Source: Roseovarius tolerans (lineage in GTDB: Bacteria; Pseudomonadota; Alphaproteobacteria; Rhodobacterales; Rhodobacteraceae). From it: a stretch of 64,000 nt of DNA. Below, piece by piece: positions 10,186-19,904 of the stretch. The stretch covers positions 124,001 to 188,000 of the forward strand of contig NZ_FOBO01000003.1 of NCBI RefSeq assembly GCF_900109855.1, in the 5' to 3' direction. How positions within the stretch are numbered: the stretch's first letter is position 1; every line of letters begins with the position of its first letter. The notes under the pieces are model-generated. The model did not search any database. It had not been told where the DNA came from and worked only from the letters and a program-made list of their open reading frames with translations. The position numbers were made by a program, and so were the translations under genes.

Positions 10186-10320
10186 ATGATCCGCACCATC
10201 CAGACAGGCTCCTGCACCTTGATCCAGGGAATGTTTGTTAAGCTTCTAGAGAATGGTTTCATGCAGGTGCGTGTTGACGATCGCCTTTTCGTCGGTCGTC
10301 CTGTGTCCAGCCTGGGCTGA
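10186..10320 (+). CDS. 44-residue small protein, family of unknown function
   Basis: A short open frame (MIRTIQTGSC to GRPVSSLG) preceded by GAGGAATTG, 6-14 bases before the ATG. It is too short for most ORF callers. It is supported by a gapless 42-residue alignment with a second short gene at 52914-53090. Both have QG at 14-15, V at 18, a D/N-G turn at 23-24, V-x-D-R/K at 30-33, F at 35, G at 37 and terminal PVSS at 39-42. The fold is probably a small beta-rich domain. No function is known. It stands alone between mutT and kbl; the rest of this 494-base gap shows only a hairpin near kbl. Confidence 0.6.
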   Translation: MIRTIQTGSCTLIQGMFVKLLENGFMQVRVDDRLFVGRPVSSLG

Positions 10321-10485
10321 TAGGCAAAGACCATCACTCACACGACTGCCCGCGTGCTACGTCCCCCAGCGTAGTGCGCGGGCATATTTATGTGCTGTGA
10401 CCGGACTGACGGTTTCTCGCATAGCAGTCTGCCATCCGCTATTTCCCGCACCGATCTTCGTGTTAAACGCGAAGAGGACAAGTGC

Positions 10486-10507
10486 GGCCTCTGCTTATCG
10501 AGAGGCC
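10486..10507 (+). promoter_or_regulatory. Perfect 7-bp hairpin in the kbl leader
   Basis: GGCCTCT, an 8-base loop (GCTTATCG), then AGAGGCC. It ends 20 bases before the kbl ATG and just before the G-rich ribosome-binding stretch. It has no T-run, so a simple terminator is unlikely. It could tune kbl translation or mRNA stability. Only the fold is seen; the role is inferred. Confidence 0.4.
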
Positions 10508-10527
10508 CGTTCAGGGGGGGGAAGGCG

Positions 10528-11724
10528 ATGACGGCGGCGGGTCGGTTCAACGATGACATAGCGGCGCGGCTTGCGGGTTTGCGCGACGAGGGGCTTTACA
10601 AGACCGAGCGGGTGATCACCTCGATGCAGTTGGGCGAGGTGCGGCTGGCGGATGGGCGGGAGGTGATCAACCTGTGCGCCAACAACTATCTCGGGCTGGC
10701 GGACAACCCCGAACTCATCGACGAAGCCGTGTCGGTATTGCGTCGGTATGGCGTCGGTATGGCGTCGGTGCGATTCATCTGCGGTACGCAGGAGGAGCAT
10801 AAGCAACTAGAGGCGCGGATTGCCGGGTTTCTGGGTCAGGAGGATACAATCCTCTATGCCGCCGCGTTCGATGCAAATACCGGTCTCTTCGAGACGATCC
10901 TGGGGCCGGAGGATGCGATCATCTCGGATGCGCTCAACCATGCGAGCATCATCGATGGGGTGCGGCTGTGCAAGGCGCAGCGCTGGCGCTATGGCAATCG
11001 CGACATGGGCGATCTGGAGCGGTGCCTGAAGGAGGCGCAGGGCGCCCGGCATCGGTTGATTGCCACCGACGGGGTGTTCTCGATGGATGGCACCTACGCG
11101 CCGCTTGACGAGATTTGCGATCTGGCCGAGCGCTATGACGCGATGGTGATGGTGGATGATTGCCACGCCACCGGGTTTGTCGGCGCGACCGGGCGCGGCA
11201 CGCCGGAGCATTTCGGGGTGATGGACCGGGTGGATATCCTGACCGGCACGCTGGGTAAGGCGCTGGGCGGGGCCTCGGGCGGGTATACGGCGGCGAGTGC
11301 GAAGGTTGTGGACTGGTTAAGGCAACGCTCGCGGCCTTATCTCTTTTCGAACACGTTGGCGCCTGTCATCGCGGGCGTGTCGCTCAATGTTTTCGATATG
11401 CTGGAGGATGGCGGGGCGCTGCGCGCGCGGCTGTGGGAGAACGCGGCGTATTTTCGCGAGCGGATGGGCGCGCTCGGGTTCGAGTTGCTGCCCGGCGAAC
11501 ATGCGATCATCCCGGTGATGCTGCGGGACCCGAAACTGGCGCAGGAGATGGCGGCCAAGCTGAACGCGCGCGGTGTTTACGTGACCGCGTTTTCTTTCCC
11601 GGTGGTGCCGAAAGGGCAGGACCGCATCCGTACGCAGATGAGTGCCGCATTGAGCCGCGACATGCTGGACCGGGCGATTGACGCTTTTGAGTCGGTCGGG
11701 CGCGAGTTGGGGGTCATTGTATGA
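10528..11724 (+). CDS. kbl: Glycine C-acetyltransferase (2-amino-3-ketobutyrate CoA ligase)
   Basis: PLP enzyme that cleaves 2-amino-3-ketobutyrate with CoA to glycine and acetyl-CoA, the second step of threonine breakdown after Tdh. From the ATG at 10528 the product is 398 residues, the standard Kbl length. An in-frame extension upstream has no conservation. Visible are [26 protein letters not shown], the [11 protein letters not shown] aspartate-histidine region and [10 protein letters not shown] with the Schiff-base lysine. The stop overlaps the next gene by 4 bases (ATGA). Codons near 10741-10767 contain an 11-base tandem repeat, but the protein alignment there is normal. Confidence 0.97.
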   Translation: MTAAGRFNDDIAARLAGLRDEGLYKTERVITSMQLGEVRLADGREVINLCANNYLGLADNPELIDEAVSVLRRYGVGMASVRFICGTQEEHKQLEARIAGFLGQEDTILYAAAFDANTGLFETILGPEDAIISDALNHASIIDGVRLCKAQRWRYGNRDMGDLERCLKEAQGARHRLIATDGVFSMDGTYAPLDEICDLAERYDAMVMVDDCHATGFVGATGRGTPEHFGVMDRVDILTGTLGKALGGASGGYTAASAKVVDWLRQRSRPYLFSNTLAPVIAGVSLNVFDMLEDGGALRARLWENAAYFRERMGALGFELLPGEHAIIPVMLRDPKLAQEMAAKLNARGVYVTAFSFPVVPKGQDRIRTQMSAALSRDMLDRAIDAFESVGRELGVIV

Positions 11725-12656
11725 CGCCGCTGCCGTCGGTGATCGAGGCGTTTGGCGACACGCCTCTGGTCGAGTTGCATCGCATCCGCGCGGCGCTTGG
11801 CCTTGAGGGGCGGGTGCTGGCCAAGCTCGATTATCTCACGCCCGGCTTTTCCAAGAAGGACCGCGCGGCGCGGGCGATCATCGAGGCGGCGCGCGCAACT
11901 GGAGAGTTGCGCGACGGGCAGGTGGTGGTGGAACTGACCTCGGGCAACATGGGCACCGGGCTGGCGATTGTCTGTGCGGTGCTGGGCCATCCGTTTGTCG
12001 CGGTGATGAGCGAGGGCAATTCCGAGGAGCGGGCGCGGATGATGCGGGCACTTGGCGCGGAGGTCGTGCTGGTGCCGCAGGCGGAAGGGTCGCGGTCCGG
12101 TGAGGTGTCGGGGGCGGATCTTGCCCTGGTCGAGGAAGAGGCGCGGCGGATCACGGAGACGCGCGCCGCGTTCCGGGCCGATCAGTTTGCGCGGGAGGGC
12201 AATCCGGACGCCCATGCGCGCGGCACCGCGCCCGAGATCTGGGAGCAGTCGGGCCATGCGGTGACGGCGTTCTGCGATTTCGTCGGCTCTGGCGGCACGA
12301 TCGGCGGCGCAGCACGGTTTTTCAGCCCTCTGGGGGTGCGCTGCTTTGCGGTGCATCCCGACCGGGCGGATCATCCGATTCAGGGTGGAGGATACTCGAT
12401 GCCCGATCTGGTACATCTGCGCGGCGCCGATCTGGCGGGCGATGTGACGATCACGGGGCAAGAGGCGGCGGAGCATGCGCGGCTTTTGGCCCGGACCGAG
12501 GGCATTTTTGGCGGCTATTCTGCCGGGGCCAATCTGGCGGCGGCGATCCGGCTGTTGCGAGGGCCGGAGCGGGGTGGTTGCGTGGCGTTCGTGGTTTGCG
12601 ACAGCGGGTTGAAATATCTGAGCACCGATTTGTGGGGGCAGGGCAATGCAGAATGA
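11721..12656 (+). CDS. Cysteine synthase-like PLP-dependent enzyme between kbl and tdh
   Basis: A 311-residue fold-type II PLP enzyme related to CysK/CysM and threonine synthase-like lyases. The PLP lysine is probably in [12 protein letters not shown] (about 33-44), with substrate loop [10 protein letters not shown] (about 73-82), phosphate loop GSGGTIGG (about 191-198) and [11 protein letters not shown] near the C terminus. It overlaps kbl by 4 bases and abuts tdh, so it belongs to the threonine-degradation operon. CysK has TSGNTG; here the Thr is Met, which suggests a substrate other than O-acetylserine. Possible roles are a beta-lyase or a threonine/serine dehydratase-like step. The reaction is not established. 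Confidence 0.8.
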   Translation: MTPLPSVIEAFGDTPLVELHRIRAALGLEGRVLAKLDYLTPGFSKKDRAARAIIEAARATGELRDGQVVVELTSGNMGTGLAIVCAVLGHPFVAVMSEGNSEERARMMRALGAEVVLVPQAEGSRSGEVSGADLALVEEEARRITETRAAFRADQFAREGNPDAHARGTAPEIWEQSGHAVTAFCDFVGSGGTIGGAARFFSPLGVRCFAVHPDRADHPIQGGGYSMPDLVHLRGADLAGDVTITGQEAAEHARLLARTEGIFGGYSAGANLAAAIRLLRGPERGGCVAFVVCDSGLKYLSTDLWGQGNAE

Positions 12657-12657
12657 A

Positions 12658-13680
<1,023 letters not shown>

Positions 13681-13722
13681 GGGCGGGGGAGTTGTGACGC
13701 GGTTTTGGGTTTTTTTTGACCG

Positions 13723-13833
13723 TGAGCGGACATAGCACCCCGCCAAAAGGTGCCGCGGGACGGCCCGGCGATCGCGCGGCACCTTCGGTGCGTTTCGCGC
13801 GGGTGGTGCGTATGTCGGGTCTAGGCCAAAACC
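13723..13833. repeat. Intergenic repeat, copy A
   Basis: Lies in the convergent gap between tdh and the aminotransferase gene. Bases 13752-13803 match 31923-31974 at 51 of 52 positions, and both copies continue with a near-identical TCTAGGCCAAAA tag. The core holds GCACC-TTC-GGTGC nested inside complementary GCGCG tracts, so the RNA would fold from either strand. A GTGAGCGGAC tag opens the copy. It looks non-coding. Confidence 0.8.
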
Positions 13834-13871
13834 GACCAGTTATCTTTAACGGGCAATCCCGCTCCGCACAC

Positions 13872-15041
13872 TCAAAGCAGCGCGCGAATCCGCTCTATCG
13901 CCGTCTCGATATTCTCCGCCGAATTGGCATAGGAAAACCGCAGATAGCCCTCGCCGTGGCGGCCGAAGGAGGTGCCGGCAACCGTCGCCACACCGGCCTC
14001 GTCGAGGAAGCGGTCCTGGGCCTCTCCCGACGTCATCCCCGTCCCTTCGATATTCGGGAAGGCGTAGAACGCGCCACCCGGGTCGGTGCAGCGCAGGCCC
14101 GGCAGGCTGTTCAGCGCCTTGACGATCAGCCGCCGCCGGTCATCGAAATGGCGCATCATCTCGTCTACCGCGTCCTGCGGCCCGGTGAGTGCGGCGAGCC
14201 CGGCATATTGCGACGCGGCGTTGACGCAGGAATGATCGTTGATGCAGAGCCGCGTGGCGTGGCCCACCGCCGCGTCGGGCCAGACCGCGTAGCCCAGCCG
14301 CCAGCCGGTCATCGCATAGGTCTTGGACCAGCCGTCGAGCAGGATCAGCCGGTCGCGGATCTCGGGGTATTGTAGCAGGCTGACATGTTCGCGGCCGTCA
14401 TAGAGCATGCGGCTGTAGATCTCGTCGGAGAGCACCGCCACGTGGGGATGGTCCGCCAGACCGGCCACGAATTTGTCGACCTCTGCGCGCGGGGTGACGC
14501 CGCCGGTTGGGTTGGCGGGGCTGTTGATGATGATCAGGCGGGTTTTGGGCGTGATCTGTGCCAGTACGGTTTCGGCGTCGAAGGCAAAGCTGTTTTCCTC
14601 GCGCAGGGCGATCGGCACCGGGGTGGCCCCGGAATAGCGGATCACGCTTTCGTAGATCGGGAAGCCGGGGTCGGGATACATGATCTCGGCGCCCGGTTCG
14701 CCGAACATCAGCACGGCAAAGAACATCGTCGGCTTGCCGCCGGGCACCACCACGACGTTGTCGGGGTTCACCTCGGCCCCGTGGCGGGTGTGCAGATCGG
14801 CGGCCACGGCCTCGCGCAAAGCGGGGATGCCGTTGGCGGGTGTATAGCCGTGATGGCCGTCGCGCAGCGCCTTGATCCCGGCCTCGACGATATGGTCGGG
14901 CGTCTGGAAATCGGGCTGGCCGATGCCGAGGTTGATGATGTCATGGCCCTGCGCCGCCAGCGCCTGCGCGCGGGCCAGCACGGTGAAGGCCGACTCGGTG
15001 CCAAGGCGCGACAGGCTGTCGGCGAAGTGCAGATGTGGCAT
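13872..15041 (-). CDS. Pyridoxal phosphate-dependent class I aminotransferase
   Basis: A 389-residue fold-type I aminotransferase. Key features are SPANPTGG (about 165-172), SDEIYSRMLYDG with the PLP-contacting Asp and Tyr, and DGWSKTYAMTGWRLGY containing the Schiff-base lysine (about 225-240). The ATG at 15041 is chosen because GGAGA lies 5 bases upstream; longer in-frame starts exist. The family includes aspartate, arginine-pyruvate and related aminotransferases, and the substrate cannot be fixed from sequence alone. It is the last gene before the repeat-containing gap and lies 40 bases downstream of hemY on the same strand. Confidence 0.88.
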   Translation of the reverse strand: MPHLHFADSLSRLGTESAFTVLARAQALAAQGHDIINLGIGQPDFQTPDHIVEAGIKALRDGHHGYTPANGIPALREAVAADLHTRHGAEVNPDNVVVVPGGKPTMFFAVLMFGEPGAEIMYPDPGFPIYESVIRYSGATPVPIALREENSFAFDAETVLAQITPKTRLIIINSPANPTGGVTPRAEVDKFVAGLADHPHVAVLSDEIYSRMLYDGREHVSLLQYPEIRDRLILLDGWSKTYAMTGWRLGYAVWPDAAVGHATRLCINDHSCVNAASQYAGLAALTGPQDAVDEMMRHFDDRRRLIVKALNSLPGLRCTDPGGAFYAFPNIEGTGMTSGEAQDRFLDEAGVATVAGTSFGRHGEGYLRFSYANSAENIETAIERIRALL

Positions 15042-15081
15042 CGGGGTCTCCGGCATGGGTCGGGCAGGCGCGCGTTGCGGC

Positions 15082-16545
15082 TCAGGTCTTGGCGGTGTCC
15101 TCGGATCTCTCAGCCTCGTCGACGACCTCGGCCTCGACCACATCTTCGTCGTCGTCGCCGTGGTCCTCGATCGCGCCGACGATCAGCGGCAGCATTTCGA
15201 GCCCGGTGGGCGTGGCCATCGGAGAATTCGGCGGCGCGCGCCAGCTGAGCGTGTCGAAGGTGCCGCAATTCTCGCAGGACGGCACCCATTCGGCGTGGAT
15301 ATGCTGACACTTGTCGCAGACCCATTGCGGACCGCGCGGCGCGCTGAGCGCGCGCGCGAGCCAGCCCTTGACCACGGCGTCGGGGGCCCCTTCACCGCGT
15401 TCGATGGCGGCCATGATAGTGAGCGCGCGGGCGTCCGGCTCGACCTCGGCCAGATCACCGAGCGCGCGCCTCGCCGCCGGGAAATCCTCGGCGGCGAGGT
15501 TCAGTTCCGCCTCGAGCAGCCGCGTTTCGCGGTTGTCGGGATGGACCTTCAACAGCTTGCCGAACCGCTTGAGCCGCTGCGCCGGGCTTTCGTCGGGTTC
15601 GATGGCGGCGAAAGCGGCGGCGAGGTCGGGATGCGGGCGTACCAGCCATGCCTTGTTGATCACCCGCACGGCGTTGCGTTTCTTGCCCTGCTCGACATAG
15701 CCGCGCGCCGCCAGCACCGCCGCCGGAATGAGGTCTGGCGAGAGCTTGTTGGCCTCGATGGCGGCCTCGCGGGCCTCGATGCTCTTGCCCTCGTTGAGCA
15801 CATCGCGCGCCTCCGAGAGGGCCAGCACGGCGTCGCGCCGTTTATGAACGTCGCGTGGCAGATTGCCGTATTTCAGCTTGGCATTGAGGGTGGCGCGCGC
15901 GCCTTTCCAGTCGCCCGACCCGGCCTGCAACTGCAACAGCGTGTCCTGGACCTCGGCATGGCGCGGCTTGAGGGCAAAGGCCGTCTGCGCCAGTTTCATC
16001 GCGGTCTCGGTATCGCCATCCTGAAGCCTTTGCCGCAGGATGCCGCGCACCCCGACAAAGCGGGTTTTCTCATTGGTCAGCAGCCGCTTGAAGGCCTTTT
16101 CCGCCTTGGTCTTGTCGCCCGCCATTTCGGCGGCCTGCGCGGTGATCAGGTCGGTGAGTGCGGGTTTGCGCAGATAACCTTCGGCCTTGGCGGCCTTGGC
16201 CATCGCCACATCGCCCTCGCCCGAGGCCAGCGCCAGCATGCCCTCGCTCAGCGCGCGATAGCCCTTTTCCTGCCGGTTGCGGTCGAAGTAGCGCGACAGC
16301 GCGGTCTCATCCCCGTTGATGAAGCGCAGCAGCGCGACCAGCATCGCCGCCAGTTTCATCAGCGCCCAGATCGCCAGCACCAGGATCACCAGCGCGATCA
16401 CCGCCTTGATCGGCGTCAGGTTGATCTCGACCCCGGCCATGACGACGCGGACACCGCCATCAAGTTCCAGCAGGAAGCTTGCACCGAAGGTCACGCCAGC
16501 CACCAGGGCGATGAAAACGGCTATCTTGATAATCGACCAAAGCAT
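15082..16545 (-). CDS. hemY: HemY-like membrane TPR protein with C-terminal zinc ribbon
   Basis: A 487-residue protein of the HemY_N family (the membrane TPR protein, not protoporphyrinogen oxidase), encoded by convention in the hem locus. Two N-terminal membrane segments (about 5-28 and 42-72) precede TPR-like helical repeats (about 85-400). Near the C terminus, VCDKCQHIHAEWVPSCENC supplies four cysteines in two CxxC pairs, a rubredoxin-like metal site resembling that of LapB/YciM. An acidic tail follows. The role is uncertain; scaffolding of late heme enzymes or envelope assembly is proposed for the family. It lies 19 bases after the Mic60-like gene. Confidence 0.82.
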   Translation of the reverse strand: MLWSIIKIAVFIALVAGVTFGASFLLELDGGVRVVMAGVEINLTPIKAVIALVILVLAIWALMKLAAMLVALLRFINGDETALSRYFDRNRQEKGYRALSEGMLALASGEGDVAMAKAAKAEGYLRKPALTDLITAQAAEMAGDKTKAEKAFKRLLTNEKTRFVGVRGILRQRLQDGDTETAMKLAQTAFALKPRHAEVQDTLLQLQAGSGDWKGARATLNAKLKYGNLPRDVHKRRDAVLALSEARDVLNEGKSIEAREAAIEANKLSPDLIPAAVLAARGYVEQGKKRNAVRVINKAWLVRPHPDLAAAFAAIEPDESPAQRLKRFGKLLKVHPDNRETRLLEAELNLAAEDFPAARRALGDLAEVEPDARALTIMAAIERGEGAPDAVVKGWLARALSAPRGPQWVCDKCQHIHAEWVPSCENCGTFDTLSWRAPPNSPMATPTGLEMLPLIVGAIEDHGDDDEDVVEAEVVDEAERSEDTAKT

Positions 16546-16564
16546 ATGGATCGCCTTTTCTAAC

Positions 16565-17950
16565 TCAATTCATCGTACCGGCCAGCGCATTGGCCGCCGA
16601 CAGGGCCGCGCTGCGGCGCTCGGCGTCGGCGGCCCAATCGCTGAGCGCGGTGCGCGCGCCTTCGGGCAGGGTCTCGATCTCGGCCAGTGCATCGCCCAGC
16701 CGTCCGTCGCGCAGCGCCGCCTCGGCGCGCGACAGGACGGCATCCGGGTCGTCGCCCTCGCGCGGTTCCAGCGAGCGGATGCCAAGCTGGCTCTTGAAAA
16801 AGCCGCCGACACTCGACGCGGCACCGCCATCGGCATTGCGTTCGGTGGCGAGCGCCGCCCGCGCCGCCTCTGGGAAACTTTCGATCAGCGCCTCTTGCGT
16901 CGGGACACCGGTTTCGGCGGCGTCCGCCAGCGCGGCGGGCACATCGGCCCCGGTTTCGCGCAGATCGGCGAGGGCGGCGCTGAAATCATCGCCGGTATCG
17001 AGCGCCGTCATCACCCGGGTCAGGGCGGCGCGCTGCAAGGTGGCGCGCGCGCTGTCGCGCGCGGCTTCCTCTTGTGCCTGGGCTTCGCCCTTGAGGGCGT
17101 CGATTTCGGCGCGCTGTGCGTCAAGCGTCTCGCGCTGTTCGCTGAGTGCCGTGCTCAATTCCTCGATCTGCGACGCGGAGACATCGCTGCCACCGGTCTC
17201 GGGGGCGGGGCGGTCTTCCAACTCGGCGACGCGGCTTTCAATGGAGCTGACCTGCTCGGCAAGATCGCTCAGCGTGTCTCGCAGTCCGCCCAGTTCGCCA
17301 CTCAGGTCGGGGGCGGGTTCAGAAGCGGGCTCGATGCCCTCGACCGTGGACTGCAAATCGTCCAGCGCGGTTTCCTGCGCTGCGATGCGGTCCTGCAGCG
17401 CATCCGTGTCAACGCTGTCCTCGGCCGGGCGCAGCGGGTGGTCGGGCAGGACATAGGGGGCGGCGATCACGCCGATGCCTGCGGCGACGACGCCACCAAG
17501 GAGCATCGACCAGAACCCGCCCTGCCGGATCGTGACCTGTTCGGTTTTCGTCACCGGGGCCGCCGGGGCAGGTGTCTCGGCCTCGTCGGTCTGCTGAGCG
17601 GCCTGCGCCTCTTCGGCCTCGGCCATGGTCGCGACCTCTGCCATCGGGTCATCGTCTTCGGGGCGGGTCGTGATCTCGTCGTCGGTTTCCGGCTCTTGGG
17701 ATGTGTCCTCTGGCGTGCCGTCCGTTTCGGTCGTGCTCTCGGCGGGCTCTGGCTGCTCCGTGGGGGCGTCCTGCGCCGTTGTCTCAAGGTCTGCCGATTG
17801 CTCGGGCGCTTCGGTTACGGAGGTCGCCTTCGGGGCATCGCTCGACGGTTTTTCGGTGGGTGGCACCTCGGTCTCCGGTGCGGGCGCGCCTTGGGCGACC
17901 GTGTCCTGCGCCTCGGTCTGGTCCGTCTTTGAAGTCTTTTTTCTTGCCAC
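16565..17950 (-). CDS. Mitofilin/Mic60-like inner-membrane coiled-coil protein
   Basis: A 461-residue protein starting at GTG. A long acidic, Thr/Glu/Pro-rich disordered region (about 1-140) leads to one membrane segment, FWSMLLGGVVAAGIGVIAAP (about 147-166). A predicted coiled coil follows (about 180-300; LSDLAEQVSSIESRVAELED and a similar QRETLDAQRAEIDALKGEAQ stretch), then a C-terminal mitofilin-signature-like helical domain. Alphaproteobacterial homologues of mitochondrial Mic60 are known to sit beside hemY and hemD, exactly as here, and the mitochondrial protein shapes cristae junctions. Assignment rests on layout and neighbourhood. Confidence 0.8.
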   Translation of the reverse strand: MARKKTSKTDQTEAQDTVAQGAPAPETEVPPTEKPSSDAPKATSVTEAPEQSADLETTAQDAPTEQPEPAESTTETDGTPEDTSQEPETDDEITTRPEDDDPMAEVATMAEAEEAQAAQQTDEAETPAPAAPVTKTEQVTIRQGGFWSMLLGGVVAAGIGVIAAPYVLPDHPLRPAEDSVDTDALQDRIAAQETALDDLQSTVEGIEPASEPAPDLSGELGGLRDTLSDLAEQVSSIESRVAELEDRPAPETGGSDVSASQIEELSTALSEQRETLDAQRAEIDALKGEAQAQEEAARDSARATLQRAALTRVMTALDTGDDFSAALADLRETGADVPAALADAAETGVPTQEALIESFPEAARAALATERNADGGAASSVGGFFKSQLGIRSLEPREGDDPDAVLSRAEAALRDGRLGDALAEIETLPEGARTALSDWAADAERRSAALSAANALAGTMN

Positions 17951-17998
17951 GTCCCGCCACCTTTTCGAATCTTATCACGTCAAGCTGTCAACCTGACC

Positions 17999-18733
17999 TT
18001 ACTGCGCCCGTTTTCCACCCTCAAGCCGCTTGGCCGTTTTCACCAGATCGTGCACCGCATCGGCCATGGCTTCTGCGTCGGGGCGTTGCGCAATGCTCAG
18101 TTTCTGCGCGGCCCCCTCTGGCACCGCCTCTGCCGCATTGCGGCTGATCGCCGCGACGAAGAGCGGCGCATGGATGTGATCCGCCTGGCTGAAGACTAGC
18201 CGTGCGCTGCGTGGTGACATCAGGGGAAGGATCACCGGCCCCTCCCCGGCCAGCGCGCGGCGGGCGGCCTCGCCCATGTCCTGCGGCTGCTGATCATAGA
18301 CCACGGTCTCTTGCGCCACATGCCCCGCCGCCTGCAACGCGCCGGTGATATCGGCGGCCACATGCGCGCCGCGCAGGTGCAGGAACGGGCCGGTGGCCGC
18401 GTCCTGTGCAATCCGGTCGAGCAGTGCCGCTGCATCGCCATCGCAGGCGATCGCCGTCAGGCCCTGTGCGTGCGCCGCCTTGGCCGTGGCCTCGCCGACA
18501 CAGTAGCAGGTGAAATCACGGGCCGCGGTCTGGTGACAGAATCCCGCCACACCATGCCGCGACGTGAAGATCAGCACCTCGTCGCCGCGCAGGGGTGGCA
18601 GTGTCCCGCGCCACGCGATTCGCATGACCGGGGCGCAGAGCACTTCTGTCTCCGGTCCGCACACCGTCCTCAGCCGCGCGGCGAAGCGGCCCGCCTCCGG
18701 CTCGGGCCGGGTGATGAGGATCGTCACGGGCAT
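17999..18733 (-). CDS. hemD: Uroporphyrinogen-III synthase
   Basis: Closes and inverts ring D of hydroxymethylbilane to form uroporphyrinogen III for heme, siroheme and, where present, bacteriochlorophyll. The 244-residue product begins [18 protein letters not shown], a typical HemD start, and has the two-lobed organisation with [12 protein letters not shown] near the C terminus. The family is poorly conserved, so the call also uses the hem context. hemC is not present in this window, although it often precedes hemD. The start is divergent from tsaD with about 70 bases between them. Confidence 0.9.
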   Translation of the reverse strand: MPVTILITRPEPEAGRFAARLRTVCGPETEVLCAPVMRIAWRGTLPPLRGDEVLIFTSRHGVAGFCHQTAARDFTCYCVGEATAKAAHAQGLTAIACDGDAAALLDRIAQDAATGPFLHLRGAHVAADITGALQAAGHVAQETVVYDQQPQDMGEAARRALAGEGPVILPLMSPRSARLVFSQADHIHAPLFVAAISRNAAEAVPEGAAQKLSIAQRPDAEAMADAVHDLVKTAKRLEGGKRAQ

Positions 18734-18806
18734 GGATCATCCAGAGTTGTTGGCTGCCTCATTCGGTGTTACCTGCCTTGCACCTGTCACGCAACGCATG
18801 GGCGCG

Positions 18807-19904
18807 ATGAGCAAGCCGCTGATCTTCCTTGGACTTGAGAGTAGCTGCGACGATACCGCCGCTGCGCTTGTGCGTATCGGTCGGGATGGGGGCCCTGATA
18901 TCCTTGCCTCGGTGGTGCATGGGCAGGCCATGCTGCATGCCGATTACGGCGGGGTGGTGCCGGAAATCGCGGCGCGGGCGCATGCCGAAAAGCTCGATAT
19001 CTGCGTGTGTGAGGCGCTGGGGCAGGCGGGGCTGGGTCTGGCCGATGTGGATGCTGTTGCCGTCACCGCCGGGCCGGGCCTCATTGGCGGGGTGATCGCC
19101 GGGGTGATGTGCGCCAAGGGGATCGCCGCCGGGGCGGGCCTGCCGCTGGTGGGCGTCAACCATCTGGCCGGGCATGCGCTGACCCCGCGGCTGACTGACC
19201 TGGTCGCCTATCCCTACCTGATGCTGCTGGTCTCGGGCGGGCATTGCCAGTTCCTGATCGTGCGCGGGCCGGATGATTTTACCCGGCTTGGCGGCACCAT
19301 CGACGATGCACCGGGCGAGGCGTTCGACAAGACTGCGCGTCTGCTTGGGCTGCCGCAGCCCGGTGGCCCGAGTGTGGAGGGGGAGGCCGCGCATGGTGAT
19401 GCCAGCCGCCTGCGCTTTCCCCGTCCGTTATTGGACCGGGTGGGGTGTGACATGTCGTTCTCGGGGCTGAAAACCGCGCTGCTGCGCGCCCGCGATCAGA
19501 TTGTGGCGGAAAAATCCGGGCTGACCCGACAGGACCGTGCCGATCTTTGTGCCGGATTTCAGGCGGCGGTTTGCGACGTGCTGGCCGAAAAGACCCGCCG
19601 CGCGCTCAGCCTGTACATGGCCGAGGGCCCTGCGGTGCCGCTGATCGCCGTGGCGGGGGGCGTTGCCGCCAACGGCCCCATTCGTGCGGCGCTGACGGAC
19701 GTGGCGGCAGAGGCGGGTGCGCGGTTTCTCGCGCCGCCCCTCGCGCTTTGCACAGACAACGCGGCGATGATCGCCTATGCGGGGGCCGAACTCTACGCCC
19801 AAGGCCATCGCGATGACATGACGCTTGCGGCCCGACCGCGCTGGCCGCTGGACCGCGCCAGCCCGGCGATGCTGGGCAGTGGCAAGAAGGGGGCCAAGGC
19901 ATGA
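18807..19904 (+). CDS. tsaD: tRNA N6-adenosine threonylcarbamoyltransferase
   Basis: Transfers threonylcarbamoyl to A37 of ANN-decoding tRNAs together with TsaB, TsaE and TsaC. The start [20 protein letters not shown] gives 365 residues. An ATG three codons earlier is also possible; the much longer open frame upstream overlaps hemD and is not conserved. Motifs are [15 protein letters not shown], the metal-binding NHLAGHAL (about 111-118), VSGGHCQF, and [10 protein letters not shown] in the ASKHA fold. It heads an operon with gpsA (ATGA overlap), yciI and the EVE gene. Confidence 0.97.
   Translation: MSKPLIFLGLESSCDDTAAALVRIGRDGGPDILASVVHGQAMLHADYGGVVPEIAARAHAEKLDICVCEALGQAGLGLADVDAVAVTAGPGLIGGVIAGVMCAKGIAAGAGLPLVGVNHLAGHALTPRLTDLVAYPYLMLLVSGGHCQFLIVRGPDDFTRLGGTIDDAPGEAFDKTARLLGLPQPGGPSVEGEAAHGDASRLRFPRPLLDRVGCDMSFSGLKTALLRARDQIVAEKSGLTRQDRADLCAGFQAAVCDVLAEKTRRALSLYMAEGPAVPLIAVAGGVAANGPIRAALTDVAAEAGARFLAPPLALCTDNAAMIAYAGAELYAQGHRDDMTLAARPRWPLDRASPAMLGSGKKGAKA

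Noticed and set aside
10390..10527. 46-residue N-terminal extension of Kbl
   Set aside because: The ATG at 10528 gives the standard 398-residue enzyme, and the extension runs through a hairpin.
14872..16563. A 563-residue plus-strand open frame opposite the aminotransferase and hemY genes
   Set aside because: Antisense to genes with clear domains; no ribosome site, and the sequence is a GC-frame artefact.
18564..18806. Long N-terminal extension of tsaD
   Set aside because: It lies over hemD on the other strand and has no resemblance to TsaD, whose normal start is at 18807.
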